A DNA stretch of 64,000 nucleotides from Wukongibacter sp050859025 (GCF_050859025.1 NZ_CP138200.1:5084001-5148000); one strand, 5' to 3'; numbered from the stretch's first letter, positions 8,222 to 17,214 are shown. Numbers and translations are program-made. Notes: a model not told the origin generated them from the letters alone.

Positions 8222-9238
8222 TTATAGTGATTTATTCTTCAATTTTTCTAAGCGATAGTCAAATTTATACTTCGCTCGTCTAGGATTCCCCTCTGCTCTT
8301 TTTATAGAAAGAGTGTTCAAATGATAGCTAACAGACCATAAAGTGTCAAAAGAAAGATTTTTATCATATTGACATAAGAACCCTCTTTTTCCGGATGCAA
8401 TTTCTATACCTAATTCTCTTGAATAGTCTCCTCCACTTTGCAGATTTTTAGTGACAGTGTCATAACGGTCTAATGTTGAATACCAGTTCTCTTCTGGCTT
8501 GAAATCAAATTCTTTCATTTCTTTTTCAATAAAATGATTAGTGGCAACAATAAATCTTTCACCGGATTTAGGATACCTAACTGTCATATGCTCTGGACAC
8601 ATTTCTACAACTGCTAAGTCTCCTAATGCATCTGCCAAAACTATAGATTGAGATGTCATAGTAGGAATATTCTTTAGATATTCAATACACTCGTTTACAT
8701 TTTTGCACTTCTCAAGTAATAATCGAACAATGAATAGAAAATTCAGACCTGGTCTAATCATCCTTGGGGCAACAAAAGTCATTCCAACAGCCAAACCATG
8801 TACATTCATGCCATCTTCTTTTCCAATGAGGCCATCACCGTGACCTAAAAAACTATACCCTTTATGGGGTTTATACAATGCACTTTCAGTTGTTTTTTTA
8901 AGTGAGACAAACATATCATGATTTCGAACAAAATAAACATCTTTATTCTCAACATAAGCAAAAGTAGAACATCCAACATCAAAACTGTATGCACCCGCAG
9001 TTATTAGAAAAGTTCCAAATGACAAAAAATCGGCTTTTAAACCATCAGCCATGCCTTTAACTTCTTCAATAATTTCTGGATAAACTTCATTACAAATATT
9101 CAGAGAATCCGTTCCCATTTTTAGTCGAGATGCGTCAAAATCTAATAGAGGATTAAAATTTACACCATTTTTTCTTAATAATTTGCCATAGTGATGCCCC
9201 ATCTCGTAATGCTTTCCTTTAAATCTAGGTTTATACAT
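8222..9238 (-). CDS. C45-family autoproteolytic acyltransferase/linear amide hydrolase
   Basis: 338 residues. The N-terminal part (KPRFKGKHYEMGHHYGKLL) is typical of acyl-CoA:6-aminopenicillanic-acid acyltransferase-like proteins. VGCSTFAY places a Gly-Cys at residues 89-90. In the Ntn-hydrolase C45 family that Cys becomes the N-terminal nucleophile after self-cleavage. It is followed by the RNHDMF strand and NGLAVGMTF-like elements. The substrate may be an N-acyl amide or peptide. A GGAGG site precedes the start, and the AraC regulator gene lies 60 bases upstream in the same direction, so they may be co-transcribed. Confidence 0.8.
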   Translation of the reverse strand: MYKPRFKGKHYEMGHHYGKLLRKNGVNFNPLLDFDASRLKMGTDSLNICNEVYPEIIEEVKGMADGLKADFLSFGTFLITAGAYSFDVGCSTFAYVENKDVYFVRNHDMFVSLKKTTESALYKPHKGYSFLGHGDGLIGKEDGMNVHGLAVGMTFVAPRMIRPGLNFLFIVRLLLEKCKNVNECIEYLKNIPTMTSQSIVLADALGDLAVVEMCPEHMTVRYPKSGERFIVATNHFIEKEMKEFDFKPEENWYSTLDRYDTVTKNLQSGGDYSRELGIEIASGKRGFLCQYDKNLSFDTLWSVSYHLNTLSIKRAEGNPRRAKYKFDYRLEKLKNKSL

Positions 9239-9298
9239 TTTCTGATTCCTCCTTTATAATAAGGAGTTTAGTCTATTTTTTCATTCTTGACTTGACAG

Positions 9299-10165
9299 TT
9301 ATTGCTTTTTTATTGGAAGAAATATTTTCATATGCCCAGTATTTTTCTTCAAAGAAAAGTCTTTACTATAACCTTCAAAAATATTATTATTATCCAAAAT
9401 CCAACCAGATTTCTTTAACCAAGTAAAATAGATAAGTCTATACAAATCCTTAATGTATTCAAATTTTGAGTGAAGAGAAAATACAGCATAGAGCTGATTT
9501 CCAATTTCTATAGGTTTCATTTCATGAGCTTCTTCACCAAAAACCCCTCCAATATAAAAACTCTCTAAGACATAAGGATCAATAGTTCTGACATCACAAT
9601 TCGATGAAAGCCAAATCATATACATGTATTCTCCACTAGGTACAATTTTGTTTTTATGGCAATACTCATGTAACATATCCCAATACTTTTCAATGCTTAG
9701 ATTATACAAGCTAGTTGTACCATAGAATCCTTTTAGTTCTAGTGATTTATAATAAATGATTTCAGGCTTGAAATTTTCATGGATTCTAATAAGCTCTAGT
9801 TTATTTTCTGTGAATGGCGCCAACATTAACAAATCATTTTCTACTACATGATTTCTATATTCATTTGGACTACAAGCAAAATATTTTTTAAAAGCTCTTG
9901 TAAAACTTTCGTGAGATTGGTAACCTGCGTCTAAAGCTATATCAATGATTTTGTCTTCTGTAATTTTTAAACGCTTTCCAATAACCGTAAATCGTCTTTT
10001 TCTTATATAATCGCCAATAGTTTCATTCGTTAAAGCAAGAAAAATCCTGTGAAAATGAAACTTTGAAATATAAACTCTCTTCAATACTTCTTTGTATAAA
10101 TTCTTATCAAATAAATTCTCTTCAATATATTCAATAATCGATAGTACTATTCTTTCATAATCCAT
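9299..10165 (-). CDS. AraC-family regulator with GyrI-like effector domain
   Basis: The start is set at the ATG of MDYERIV because AAGGA is correctly spaced from it; the ATG three codons earlier overlaps that site. The N-terminal 100 residues hold the double helix-turn-helix of AraC/XylS proteins (YISKFHFHRIFLALTNETIG, then IALDAGYQSHESFTRAFKKY). The C-terminal 150 residues look like the GyrI/BmrR small-molecule binding fold. This domain order is typical of Rob/SoxS-like sensors in Firmicutes. It probably controls itself or the adjacent C45 hydrolase gene. Confidence 0.85.
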   Translation of the reverse strand: MDYERIVLSIIEYIEENLFDKNLYKEVLKRVYISKFHFHRIFLALTNETIGDYIRKRRFTVIGKRLKITEDKIIDIALDAGYQSHESFTRAFKKYFACSPNEYRNHVVENDLLMLAPFTENKLELIRIHENFKPEIIYYKSLELKGFYGTTSLYNLSIEKYWDMLHEYCHKNKIVPSGEYMYMIWLSSNCDVRTIDPYVLESFYIGGVFGEEAHEMKPIEIGNQLYAVFSLHSKFEYIKDLYRLIYFTWLKKSGWILDNNNIFEGYSKDFSLKKNTGHMKIFLPIKKQ

Positions 10166-10228
10166 TAGAACCATCCTTAAAATATAATCAACTTTACTCT
10201 GTAAGCAACGATAGGGTCAGGCTAAACT

Positions 10229-10345
10229 TTAAACTTTATTCACGATTTTGGATACAGTAATTTCTGTGATTCTAAGATATTTTGCTAGTTCTTTTTGAAT
10301 AATCAGTCTATGTTTTGCAACTTTTTTAACAAAGCACCCCTTTAC
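10229..10345 (-). pseudogene. helix-turn-helix coding relic, possible REP-associated transposase tail
   Basis: About 25 codons on the minus strand end in TAA and read LIIQKELAKYLRITEITVSK then IVNKV, a credible helix-turn-helix. Immediately downstream is TAGCCTGACCC-like sequence (minus strand), which is the right terminus shared by repeat family A. C-terminal helix-turn-helix tails are known in Y1 REP-associated transposases of Firmicutes. I therefore suspect a relic of the enzyme that moved these repeats, but the catalytic part is absent. Confidence 0.35.
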
Positions 10346-10385
10346 TTTACTAATATATCTATTTTTTGACCTTCCTTTTAAATCT

Positions 10386-11429
10386 TCAATATTTATATAT
10401 TTTATTTAGAACCCTTTCTTTTTCAATGCCCTCTAAAATAACAGGCTGATAATTGTTGATGTTCTTAACCGAGGATATAGAGCAAGGTATTATATTTCCC
10501 TGAATTTTTGTTATCTTCTTATCGATTACTGTAAACTCAGCTTGAAAAATAAATGTATCCTTATCCTTTGGATTTTTATTGCCGCCAAAACAAAAATTCC
10601 CTAGGCTATATACAATGTATTTATTCTTGTATTCCTCTATGCCTTGTATTACATGGGGATGATGGCCTACAACAATATCTGCTCCTTCATCAATAGCAAA
10701 TCTTCCTAAGGTTTTTTGTACATCATTAGGGTAATACATATTTTCCTCTCCCCAATGAAAGGAAACTAAAACTATATCCGCTTTTTCTTTAGCCTCTTTT
10801 ATATCCTTGGAGATATGGGGCTTAATGTAAGTTGACCATCCACGATATCCCAAGCTTGCAACAGTTACATTTCTTACATTGTAATATGCTATGTAACCTT
10901 CTCCTGAATAGTGTATATTGGATTTTTTAAGAACATCAATAGTATCCAAGAAGCCTTTCTTTGAATAATCGTATATATGATTATTGGCTATGTTCACCAT
11001 CTCAATACTTCCAGCCTTTAAGATATTGACATAAGATGGATCTCCTCTAAATGAGAATTGTTTATCGCTTCTTTCATTACTGCTAGTAAGGGGATTTTCT
11101 AGATTTACTAATGTTAAATCGTCCTTTTCAAAAATTGGTTTAACTTTTTCTAAAAAATATCCATAATTATTGTTCTGATTTTTAAGCACCCAAGGAAGAG
11201 AATAAGCATAAGTAGCCCCTTCGTAATTACCTAAAATACAATCGCCAGCAAATGATATTTTTATAGGTCTATTTTTATCTTCTAGTTCCTCTACATTTTC
11301 AACTACGATTATGGACGAATCCGACTCATCTATTCCTTTGACTTGTTCAAACATTGCGATGAATCCTCCTAAAGCCAAAAGCATAAAGGATATAAGGGAA
11401 ATTGTAAATATTTTAAAAAAATCTTTCAT
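10386..11429 (-). CDS. CapA/PgsA-family protein (metallophosphoesterase fold)
   Basis: 347 residues from the ATG of MKDFFKIF, chosen because GAGGTG is well spaced from it. An N-terminal hydrophobic segment (ISLISFMLLALGGFIAMF) anchors it in the membrane. The rest is a CapA domain: FAGDCILGN, LVNLENPLT, NIANNHIYDYSKKGFLDTID, SFHWGEENMYYPN, VVGHHPHVIQGIE and SLGNFCFGG. These carry the metal-ligand-like Asp, Asn and His positions of the calcineurin-like CapA fold. Family members take part in poly-gamma-glutamate capsule export or act as uncharacterised envelope phosphoesterases. No pgsB or pgsC homologue is nearby, so the role is open. Confidence 0.85.
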   Translation of the reverse strand: MKDFFKIFTISLISFMLLALGGFIAMFEQVKGIDESDSSIIVVENVEELEDKNRPIKISFAGDCILGNYEGATYAYSLPWVLKNQNNNYGYFLEKVKPIFEKDDLTLVNLENPLTSSNERSDKQFSFRGDPSYVNILKAGSIEMVNIANNHIYDYSKKGFLDTIDVLKKSNIHYSGEGYIAYYNVRNVTVASLGYRGWSTYIKPHISKDIKEAKEKADIVLVSFHWGEENMYYPNDVQKTLGRFAIDEGADIVVGHHPHVIQGIEEYKNKYIVYSLGNFCFGGNKNPKDKDTFIFQAEFTVIDKKITKIQGNIIPCSISSVKNINNYQPVILEGIEKERVLNKIYKY

Positions 11430-11506
11430 AAAAGTCACCTCTATAGGCATTGTTAAAAATTCAAATTAAATAATTGATATATGTATTATAATTCCTGCTT
11501 TTATTT

Positions 11507-11613
11507 CTTTAGCCTGATGTAGTATACTTTTTCTTGATTCTCTTCTCATCTTACTTATATATAGTACTAATACCCTTTTCTTTTAACAGCTTCTTAATTT
11601 CTAAATATATCAA
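11507..11613. repeat. repeat family D, copy 2
   Basis: Matches 2412-2517 along its length: CTTTAGCCTGATG at the left, AGCTTCTTAATTT near the right and ATATATCAAAA at the end. Non-coding. Confidence 0.55.
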
Positions 11614-11788
11614 AAGAAACCGTCCCATCGGTATATAGTTCAATATTTAACTAATGTCAAGTTTATAAATATACTGTTCACAGCAATACATACACTCATA
11701 GTTATTATTCAAAAAAGCAACACTACAATTATAAATATATAAACACTGTTATTCCAGCTCATTAGGTCTACAACTATCACACCTATTA

Positions 11789-11848
11789 CTATTTTCTAGT
11801 AAGTAGCGAGCAACACCCTACGTGATTTATATGTGGAAGCATATCTTC
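11789..11848 (-). pseudogene. relic of an RlmD/TrmA-type rRNA uracil methyltransferase C-terminus
   Basis: Twenty codons on the minus strand read EDMLPHINHVGCCSLLTRK followed by TAG. The conserved C-terminus of 23S rRNA m5U methyltransferases (RumA/RlmD) has the pattern DMFPxTxHVExVxLLxRK, so this is a mutated copy of the last 20 codons. It directly abuts a family B hairpin. A second such relic is at 63245-63330. Confidence 0.5.
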
Positions 11849-11904
11849 AAAAACCGCTGTTACTTATGGTATGGGTTCATCGTATCGCTGTAACTGAGGT
11901 TTTT
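11849..11904. repeat. repeat family B hairpin, copy 1
   Basis: A 56-base stem-loop with outer arms AAAAACCGC and GAGGTTTTT and inner pairs GTTAC/GTAAC. The same element recurs at 15445-15502 and 37784-37841. It could terminate transcription, but its sequence conservation at three sites suggests a repeat family. Confidence 0.65.
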
Positions 11905-12006
11905 ATTTGAAATAATATTATAGGGATTTTAAATTGAAATCTTAAATATACGTAATAAAAAAACTTTTCTTCCAAAAACTAAATGTACGGAAGAAGGTGT
12001 GAAAAG

Positions 12007-12549
12007 ATGGCAAGACCAAAAATACAAGTAGATAAATTGCATGGATATACGATAGAAGAATTAATTGAGCTTAAAAATACTACGGATTCAAAATTTGCTA
12101 TGACCGTGTTAACTACAGTAATAATGAGATATAAAGGCTTCTCTAACGCACAAATTAATGAAGTTACAGGTCTAAGTATCCCAACTGTCATAACCCATGT
12201 TAAAAGATGGAACTCATTGGGAATAAAGGCTATAAGAGATCGTCGTGGTGGAAATCGTGAGTCCAAGCTTAGTCCTGACATAGTAGATGATTTAATCTAT
12301 GTTACTCTTAACAAAAAGCCTGCGGACTTTGATTTTATAGGTCATACATGGACCTGTGCGTTATTGGCCTTATATATAAATCAAACATATGGTATAAAAG
12401 TCTCAATTACTACTATTTGGTCAATTTTGAAGAAAAACAATCTATCGTATAAAAGAGCAGAGCCTAAACCAACTAAAGCTGATGAAGCAGAGCAAGAAGC
12501 TTTTAAAAAAAATGTTAGAGACAATAGATACTTTAGAGCATTCATCTGA
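12007..12549 (+). CDS. IS630 transposase, upstream frame (DNA-binding part)
   Basis: The start is set at MARPKIQVDK because AAGAAGGTG lies upstream. About 180 residues comprise the two helix-turn-helix units of IS630 transposases (FSNAQINEVTGLSIPTVITH, then the winged region up to ISTIWS-type sequence). The frame runs on past an A7-8 run at about 12505-12511. The catalytic half lies in the next frame and overlaps here, as in IS630 members that use ribosomal frameshifting. Alone this part could bind ends but not cut. Confidence 0.8.
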   Translation: MARPKIQVDKLHGYTIEELIELKNTTDSKFAMTVLTTVIMRYKGFSNAQINEVTGLSIPTVITHVKRWNSLGIKAIRDRRGGNRESKLSPDIVDDLIYVTLNKKPADFDFIGHTWTCALLALYINQTYGIKVSITTIWSILKKNNLSYKRAEPKPTKADEAEQEAFKKNVRDNRYFRAFI

Positions 12550-13087
12550 TACAGCCATATATGCATTAGATGAAACCAGTATCCGCATGGAATCAAACAA
12601 TCGTGCTTCTTGGAGTGAAGTAGGGGCTGCTCCTCTTCTTGAGAAAAATGGTTCTCATAAAGGGATTAATATAGTTGGCTCGACCTGTATTTTTAATAAC
12701 CATCACACTGTAAATGATGTATATTCTTCCGATAAATCTATAACATCACAGGAGATAAAAATTCACTTAGAATACTTGTTACAAATCAATCCAGACAAAA
12801 AGGTTGTTGTCTTTCTTGATAATGCTAAAACTCATACAAGCTCAGCAATTCAAGAATTCTACCTTGAGAAAAAATCTAAGCTTAAGCTAATATTTCTACC
12901 AAGATATTCACCGGATATGAATCCTCAAGAAAATGTGTGGAATTATCTTAAGGCTAAGTTATTTAGACCCGCTTCTAGATCAAGTATCTATGAATTAATA
13001 TCTCATGTTAAAGTTTTTTTTGACGAACTTAATTCTGATGTTGATAGAATTCATTCGTTAGCTTATGGCAGAAGTTTCTTAGTATAA
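12482..13087 (+). CDS. IS630 transposase, downstream frame (DDE catalytic part)
   Basis: Holds the DDE triad of IS630/Tc1 enzymes: YALDETSIR, VFLDNAKTH and SPDMNPQENVWNYLKAK. Only the portion after about 12511 is homologous coding sequence; the upstream 10 codons overlap the other frame. Its own ATG has no evident ribosome site, so expression as a fusion by slippage on the A run is likely. Whether the shift is programmed or a disabling mutation cannot be decided from one copy. Confidence 0.8.
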   Translation: MKQSKKLLKKMLETIDTLEHSSDTAIYALDETSIRMESNNRASWSEVGAAPLLEKNGSHKGINIVGSTCIFNNHHTVNDVYSSDKSITSQEIKIHLEYLLQINPDKKVVVFLDNAKTHTSSAIQEFYLEKKSKLKLIFLPRYSPDMNPQENVWNYLKAKLFRPASRSSIYELISHVKVFFDELNSDVDRIHSLAYGRSFLV

Positions 13088-13130
13088 TTTAAGCTTCAAT
13101 ATGAAATCCCTATATAATCTTTACAAAATA

Positions 13131-13152
13131 TAACATCAAAATTCCCTTTGAT
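13131..13152 (-). terminator. hairpin downstream of nitroreductase gene
   Basis: ACATCAAA and TTTGATGT pair across ATTCCC, just past the nitroreductase stop codon on the minus strand. Confidence 0.45.
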
Positions 13153-13156
13153 GTAT

Positions 13157-13702
13157 TTATTCTTTCCAGTTTTCATAATGTATTATTTCTTCAAGTTTCT
13201 TTCTTGGACGAGCGTTTGGTTTTTCATTAGAGTAGCCTACAGTAATAATTCCAACTACATATTTATTAGAAGGTATATTTAAGATTGGTCTAATTTCTTC
13301 CTGGGTAAACCAAGCCACCCAGCAAGTTCCAAGCTCTAAGTTATTAGCTTCAAGCAGTATATGTTCTATTGCAATTGATGTATCTCTAATTATCTGCTTA
13401 AGTTCTTGTTGTGGACTATCTTCATTTAACGATATATTTATATTTTCTTTTATTCTAGAACATATATCTGCAACACATACAATAAAAACTGGAGCTGAAA
13501 GCATCCACTTCTGATTATGAGATGCTTTAGCTAGCCTTTCCTTAGTAGTTTCAGATTTCACTATAATAAAATTCCAAGGTTGTGTATTACTACCTGAGGG
13601 AGCAAGCCTTGCACTATCAATTAGCTTAAATATTTTTTCATCTTCTACTGTTTTATCAATATACTTTCTTATACTCCTACGTTCTCTAATCTCTTTAATC
13701 AT
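13157..13702 (-). CDS. nitroreductase-family FMN oxidoreductase
   Basis: 181 residues from the ATG of MIKEIRERRSIRKY, chosen because AGAGAGGTG precedes it; the longer open frame upstream has no family similarity. RRSIRKY, LAPSGSNTQPWNFI, the Gln/Asn-rich FMN-contact segment and GTCWVAWF are hallmarks of NfsA/NfsB-type nitroreductases, which reduce nitroaromatics, quinones or flavins with NAD(P)H. It is about 40 residues shorter than NfsB, in the range of the compact clostridial group. Monocistronic. Confidence 0.88.
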   Translation of the reverse strand: MIKEIRERRSIRKYIDKTVEDEKIFKLIDSARLAPSGSNTQPWNFIIVKSETTKERLAKASHNQKWMLSAPVFIVCVADICSRIKENINISLNEDSPQQELKQIIRDTSIAIEHILLEANNLELGTCWVAWFTQEEIRPILNIPSNKYVVGIITVGYSNEKPNARPRKKLEEIIHYENWKE

Positions 13703-13872
13703 TTTTATAAACACCTCTCTAAAACTATAATATTTGAAGAAATAAATTAGGGGATGAGATGGTTCGGACTTTCGATATTGCCATTTTATACCTTCTATAG
13801 CATTATAGCATCCGGATAATAGCAACATCACAGGTCTGACCCCTAACTCGTTAAAATCATAAACCAAAGTAT

Positions 13873-15030
13873 TTAATAAGATTCCTTTGCAAAATCATAG
13901 ATTTTTCGAATTTTCTCGTCCATATCATAAACTATATTATATTCATTCATATTGCTTAAAATAATAATTGCCTGCTGTTTTTCAGGAATCCTAAAATATA
14001 TGGTTGAAAATCCTTGAGTACTACCAGCATGAACTTGCTCAAGCTGGTCTTCACCATTTTTTCTGAAAATCCATCCACAGGTATAATTCTCATAAAGTGA
14101 ATTTAAATGTTTAGGGGGTGTATATGCTTCTTGCATCGTCTCTTTACTTACCAGCTTATCACTATATAGGGCCTGATCCCATTTATACAAATCTTCTAAT
14201 GATGAGTAAACACTTCCATCACCACGTGTAGCACTTGAATAACTTTGATCTTTTATAATATATTTTTTACCATCAGAATCAGTACCATATGCTCTATTAT
14301 TGATTGACATATTTAATGTTTTATCAAAAAGAACCGTATTATCCATGCTTAAAGGCATAAATATATTTTCTTTCATAAAATCTGAAAGCTTCATCCCAGA
14401 AACTTCTTCTACTACAAGACCTAGAATGATATATCCAGTATCAGAATATTTAAAGATAGATCCTGGAGTAAAATAGGTAGAATCCGCTCTTTTTACAATC
14501 TCATAAACATCAGAATCTAAAATCTGATTTTCTTCATTAAATTCTTCATCTAATAGCTCTGTCAAATCATAAAAGCTCCGAAGTCCTGAGGTGTGGTTAA
14601 GAAGGTGTCTTATAGTAATATCTTTGCCATACTCAGGAAAATCTTCTAAAATATCTTTGACTGACATATCATAATCTAATTGCCCTCTATCTTTTAAAAT
14701 CATTATACTCATTGCTGTAAACATTTTTGAAACGGAAGCGAGTCTGTAATTAGTACTAGGTGTAGCTTTCTCTAATGTTTCAACATTAGCATATCCAAAA
14801 GATTTATTATAAACAGTTTTACCATTATCGACGATTAGTATAGATATAGATGGCATATTGCTTGAGTAAAAGATTTTGTCCATATATTTGTCTAATTGTT
14901 CTTCTTTCGTAGTATGATTACTACACCCTATAAAAGTAAGACTTAATATAATAGACAAGATAATTATCATTATATTGTTCTTTAATATTCGATTTTCCCA
15001 CTTATTCCATTCAAATTGTTCTTTATACAA
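13873..15030 (-). CDS. serine hydrolase lipoprotein (class C beta-lactamase/PBP4* family)
   Basis: 385 residues starting at TTG, which has an excellent GGGGGGAT ribosome site eight bases upstream. The lipobox LTFIGC places the lipidated Cys at residue 36, so the protein is extracytoplasmic and membrane-tethered. The active site shows SVSK (Ser99, Lys102), the tyrosine motif YSDTGY and the third motif HAGSTQG in place of KTG. This is the pattern of beta-lactamase-related esterases and D-amino-acid peptidases rather than resistance enzymes. Substrate unknown. Confidence 0.85.
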   Translation of the reverse strand: MYKEQFEWNKWENRILKNNIMIIILSIILSLTFIGCSNHTTKEEQLDKYMDKIFYSSNMPSISILIVDNGKTVYNKSFGYANVETLEKATPSTNYRLASVSKMFTAMSIMILKDRGQLDYDMSVKDILEDFPEYGKDITIRHLLNHTSGLRSFYDLTELLDEEFNEENQILDSDVYEIVKRADSTYFTPGSIFKYSDTGYIILGLVVEEVSGMKLSDFMKENIFMPLSMDNTVLFDKTLNMSINNRAYGTDSDGKKYIIKDQSYSSATRGDGSVYSSLEDLYKWDQALYSDKLVSKETMQEAYTPPKHLNSLYENYTCGWIFRKNGEDQLEQVHAGSTQGFSTIYFRIPEKQQAIIILSNMNEYNIVYDMDEKIRKIYDFAKESY

Positions 15031-15123
15031 TATAAATCCCCCCTTATTTCTTAACCTTACTAGCCCTTTTTAAAACTCTATAGGTGTTGGGAACTACTAT
15101 GGTAGATGACTATTTAACATTTT

Positions 15124-15387
15124 TTATTTCCACTCACGCTTTACAACTCCATAAACAACATGATTAACATATGATCTATTTAATAGTTCATCTTCTCTTA
15201 TAGCTACTTCGTTAGTAACACCTATCCTCTCAGGTATAGCTCTACTCTTATAATTCTTCTCAGCACATCTAATTTCAACTCTTTTTAAGCTTGAATCTTT
15301 AAAAACATAATCAATAAATTCTTTGCATGCTCTTGCCATAATTCCTTTTCCGTACTTGTCTTGCCATATTATCCCACCCCAACACAA
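15124..15387 (-). pseudogene. C-terminal fragment of a RimL-type GNAT acetyltransferase
   Basis: 87 codons carry the second half of a ribosomal-protein-serine acetyltransferase: QDKYGKGIMARACKEFIDYV, then KRVEIRCAEKNYKSRAIPER and a C-terminal NHVVYGVVKREW. The full family is about 180 residues, so the N-terminal half is missing. The first codons of the open frame (MCWGG) are not preceded by a ribosome site. A family B hairpin lies 58 bases upstream, close to the break. Confidence 0.7.
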
Positions 15388-15444
15388 TTATATCATATCA
15401 CCTTTATACAGGTCCCTTTTCCCTTATTTATTAATATTTTTATT

Positions 15445-15502
15445 AAAAAAACCGCCATTACTCGTGACACGGTTCCCCATATCGCTGTAAATGCGGTTTT
15501 AT
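15445..15502. repeat. repeat family B hairpin, copy 2
   Basis: Outer arms AAAACCGC and GCGGTTTT with the inner pair ATTAC/GTAAAT. It has the same plan and loop sequence (CCATATCGCTGTAA) as copies at 11849 and 37784. Confidence 0.65.
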
Positions 15503-15629
15503 ATGTATGTTAATAGGTAGTTTATTATTTTGAACTGCAATATACAAAACCAACTTTCTTTCTTCCATCCCATCTCCTCCTTACGTGAATTCATTATATA
15601 TCATACCATCAATCAATACGAACTTCCAT

Positions 15630-15866
15630 CTAATCCTCCGTTAAAATCTTATCAGCAGTTTCTTGTGGTGTTAGTTCTGATGAATCCAGCCATAATCCAA
15701 TTTAAGGTGTTCCTTTGTTGAAAATGCTACCAAACTCGGTGACTCTTCAATCCACATATTCTTCTTTTTAGTCCTTGAAATCTCCCTTTCAGCTATTACT
15801 TTTTAATTTCTAATTTGAACTTCATGACATGAATGCTGGATCTGGGCCAATTAATATAACACACTT
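15630..15866 (-). pseudogene. decayed P-loop kinase-like coding relic
   Basis: On the minus strand broken frames read IEESPSLVAFSTKEHLKLDY, then after a shift ELTPQETADKILTED and TAG. This resembles the C-terminal end of small AAA/shikimate-kinase-like ATPases (SSxLTPxETAxKI), but at least two frameshifts and a stop interrupt it and no Walker A is present. Confidence 0.35.
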
Positions 15867-15877
15867 TTTATGCAAAA

Positions 15878-15924
15878 AAATAAAGTGTGTAAATTTTATA
15901 TTTTAACCTTACACACTTTATTTT
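15878..15924. terminator. strong bidirectional terminator
   Basis: A 15-bp perfect inverted repeat (AAATAAAGTGTGTAA / TTACACACTTTATTT) with a 16-base AT loop, A-rich on one side and T-rich on the other. It closes the transcription unit of the secreted proteins at 16000-17817 on the minus strand. Confidence 0.8.
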
Positions 15925-15999
15925 ACATTCTTACTAAATAATAAATTTAAAATCTATATCTGTAAGTATAACTCATGTTTATAACTAGAAAGGAACTCT

Positions 16000-17181
16000 C
16001 TAAAACATTTCACCATATTCATTGTACAATGCATCAACATCTATATCATCATCACTCATCTTGACTTCATCTAAAAGGTTCTCCAATTTTTGCTGCATTG
16101 ATTTGTGTTTCTCAATAATTAATTGATTTTCTTCACTATTATCTTCTATAGGTGAGTATGCTTTTATTATCTTATTACTTCTATCTAATTGATCCTCTAT
16201 ATCCTTAATGAGTGAATCTTTTGTCATATTATTCGAATTTTGAATAACATCGATTTCACCCTCAGTTAAATTATGAGCATAGTATAATACTTCTTCATCT
16301 GAATTAATAAATTCAGATACTCTTTCAGAAGAAATATTTAGCTCTTGTGCTCTTTTCTCAATATTATTTAAAGTAATCTCCTCTATACCATACTTTTCTT
16401 TTTCTTCATCAGTCATCATTCCAGGATTCCAATCCTCTAATGTAGTAGTAATAGATTTACTGCTAGGTCCGGCAGCAATTAACTCTCTTGTTCCTTCACC
16501 AGCTTCTAACAATTCATATCCTGGTCCAAATATCATATAGCTGTAAGACATTTTCACCGTTTCATTAGGTTCTACGTCTACCATAAACCAGAAAAATTGA
16601 CCTGTATCGGAAATATCAGAATCCCAATCCCAAGCTCTCCATAAATAGTCTGCTTCATTTACTTCGTTATCAACATCACTATGAAGAGCATCTATCAACC
16701 CATATACTGCCCACGCATAACCTGCTTCCAAATTATTTATTGCAGTTATTGCAAAACCAATAACTGCATTTGCAAAACTATAATCAGGAGTATCACCTTT
16801 TGACTCTGGTGCAGATCCTATATATTTTTCATCTGCACTTGACCATAAAGCCATATTATCTGTATTATCCACTCCTTCTATTTGCATTGCAGCTATTCTA
16901 ATATCATCACTATCACTCCCTGAAATACGTGATGCACCTGTACCTGCGAATCTATAATTAAATTCCCAACAGTTACGACTGTTTGACCATTCTGCACCCA
17001 TATAACCTATTGAAGAGGCTGCATATATATCTCTATAATTATAATATGTTGTGTTACTTTTTTCAGTATGATTGATAGGATCGTCAGAAGCAAAAGCTAC
17101 AATTCCCCCAAAAGATTGTGAAATTAAAATACTTAAGACTAGTAAAAAGGTTATTGATTTTCTCTTTAATTTATTCATCAT
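16000..17181 (-). CDS. secreted protein of unknown function with C-terminal coiled coil
   Basis: 393 residues with a signal peptide ending near VAFA (about residue 31). The start has GGAG eight bases upstream. The middle is rich in Trp, Tyr and Gly (SIGYMGAEWSNSRNCWEFNY, WRAWDWDSDISDTGQFFWFM), suggesting a beta-sandwich. The last 110 residues are charged helices (EEKEKYGIEEITLNNIEKRA, IEKHKSMQQKLENLLDEV). I do not recognise a family. It is cotranscribed with the membrane protein at 17215-17817 (33-base gap), so the pair probably works together at the cell surface. Confidence 0.7.
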   Translation of the reverse strand: MMNKLKRKSITFLLVLSILISQSFGGIVAFASDDPINHTEKSNTTYYNYRDIYAASSIGYMGAEWSNSRNCWEFNYRFAGTGASRISGSDSDDIRIAAMQIEGVDNTDNMALWSSADEKYIGSAPESKGDTPDYSFANAVIGFAITAINNLEAGYAWAVYGLIDALHSDVDNEVNEADYLWRAWDWDSDISDTGQFFWFMVDVEPNETVKMSYSYMIFGPGYELLEAGEGTRELIAAGPSSKSITTTLEDWNPGMMTDEEKEKYGIEEITLNNIEKRAQELNISSERVSEFINSDEEVLYYAHNLTEGEIDVIQNSNNMTKDSLIKDIEDQLDRSNKIIKAYSPIEDNSEENQLIIEKHKSMQQKLENLLDEVKMSDDDIDVDALYNEYGEMF

Positions 17182-17214
17182 ATTATAATCTCCTTTTGTA
17201 TATTATTTAATTAC

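Larger units (their letters stand above)
11919..13114 (+). mobile_element. IS630-family insertion sequence with TA duplication
   Basis: Inverted ends TAGGGATTTTAAATTGAA (11921) and, on the opposite strand, TAGGGATTTCATATTGAAGC (ending 13112) are flanked on both sides by TA, the target duplicated by IS630/Tc1-type elements. The element is about 1.19 kb and carries one transposase split between two frames. It appears structurally complete. Confidence 0.85.

Noticed and set aside
13873..15030. True class C beta-lactamase conferring resistance
   Set aside because: The third motif is HAG, not KTG, and the protein is a lipoprotein; the pattern fits the esterase/peptidase branch.
15530..15721. 63-codon plus-strand ORF
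   Set aside because: The opposite strand shows better coding-like relics, and this frame has no start signal.
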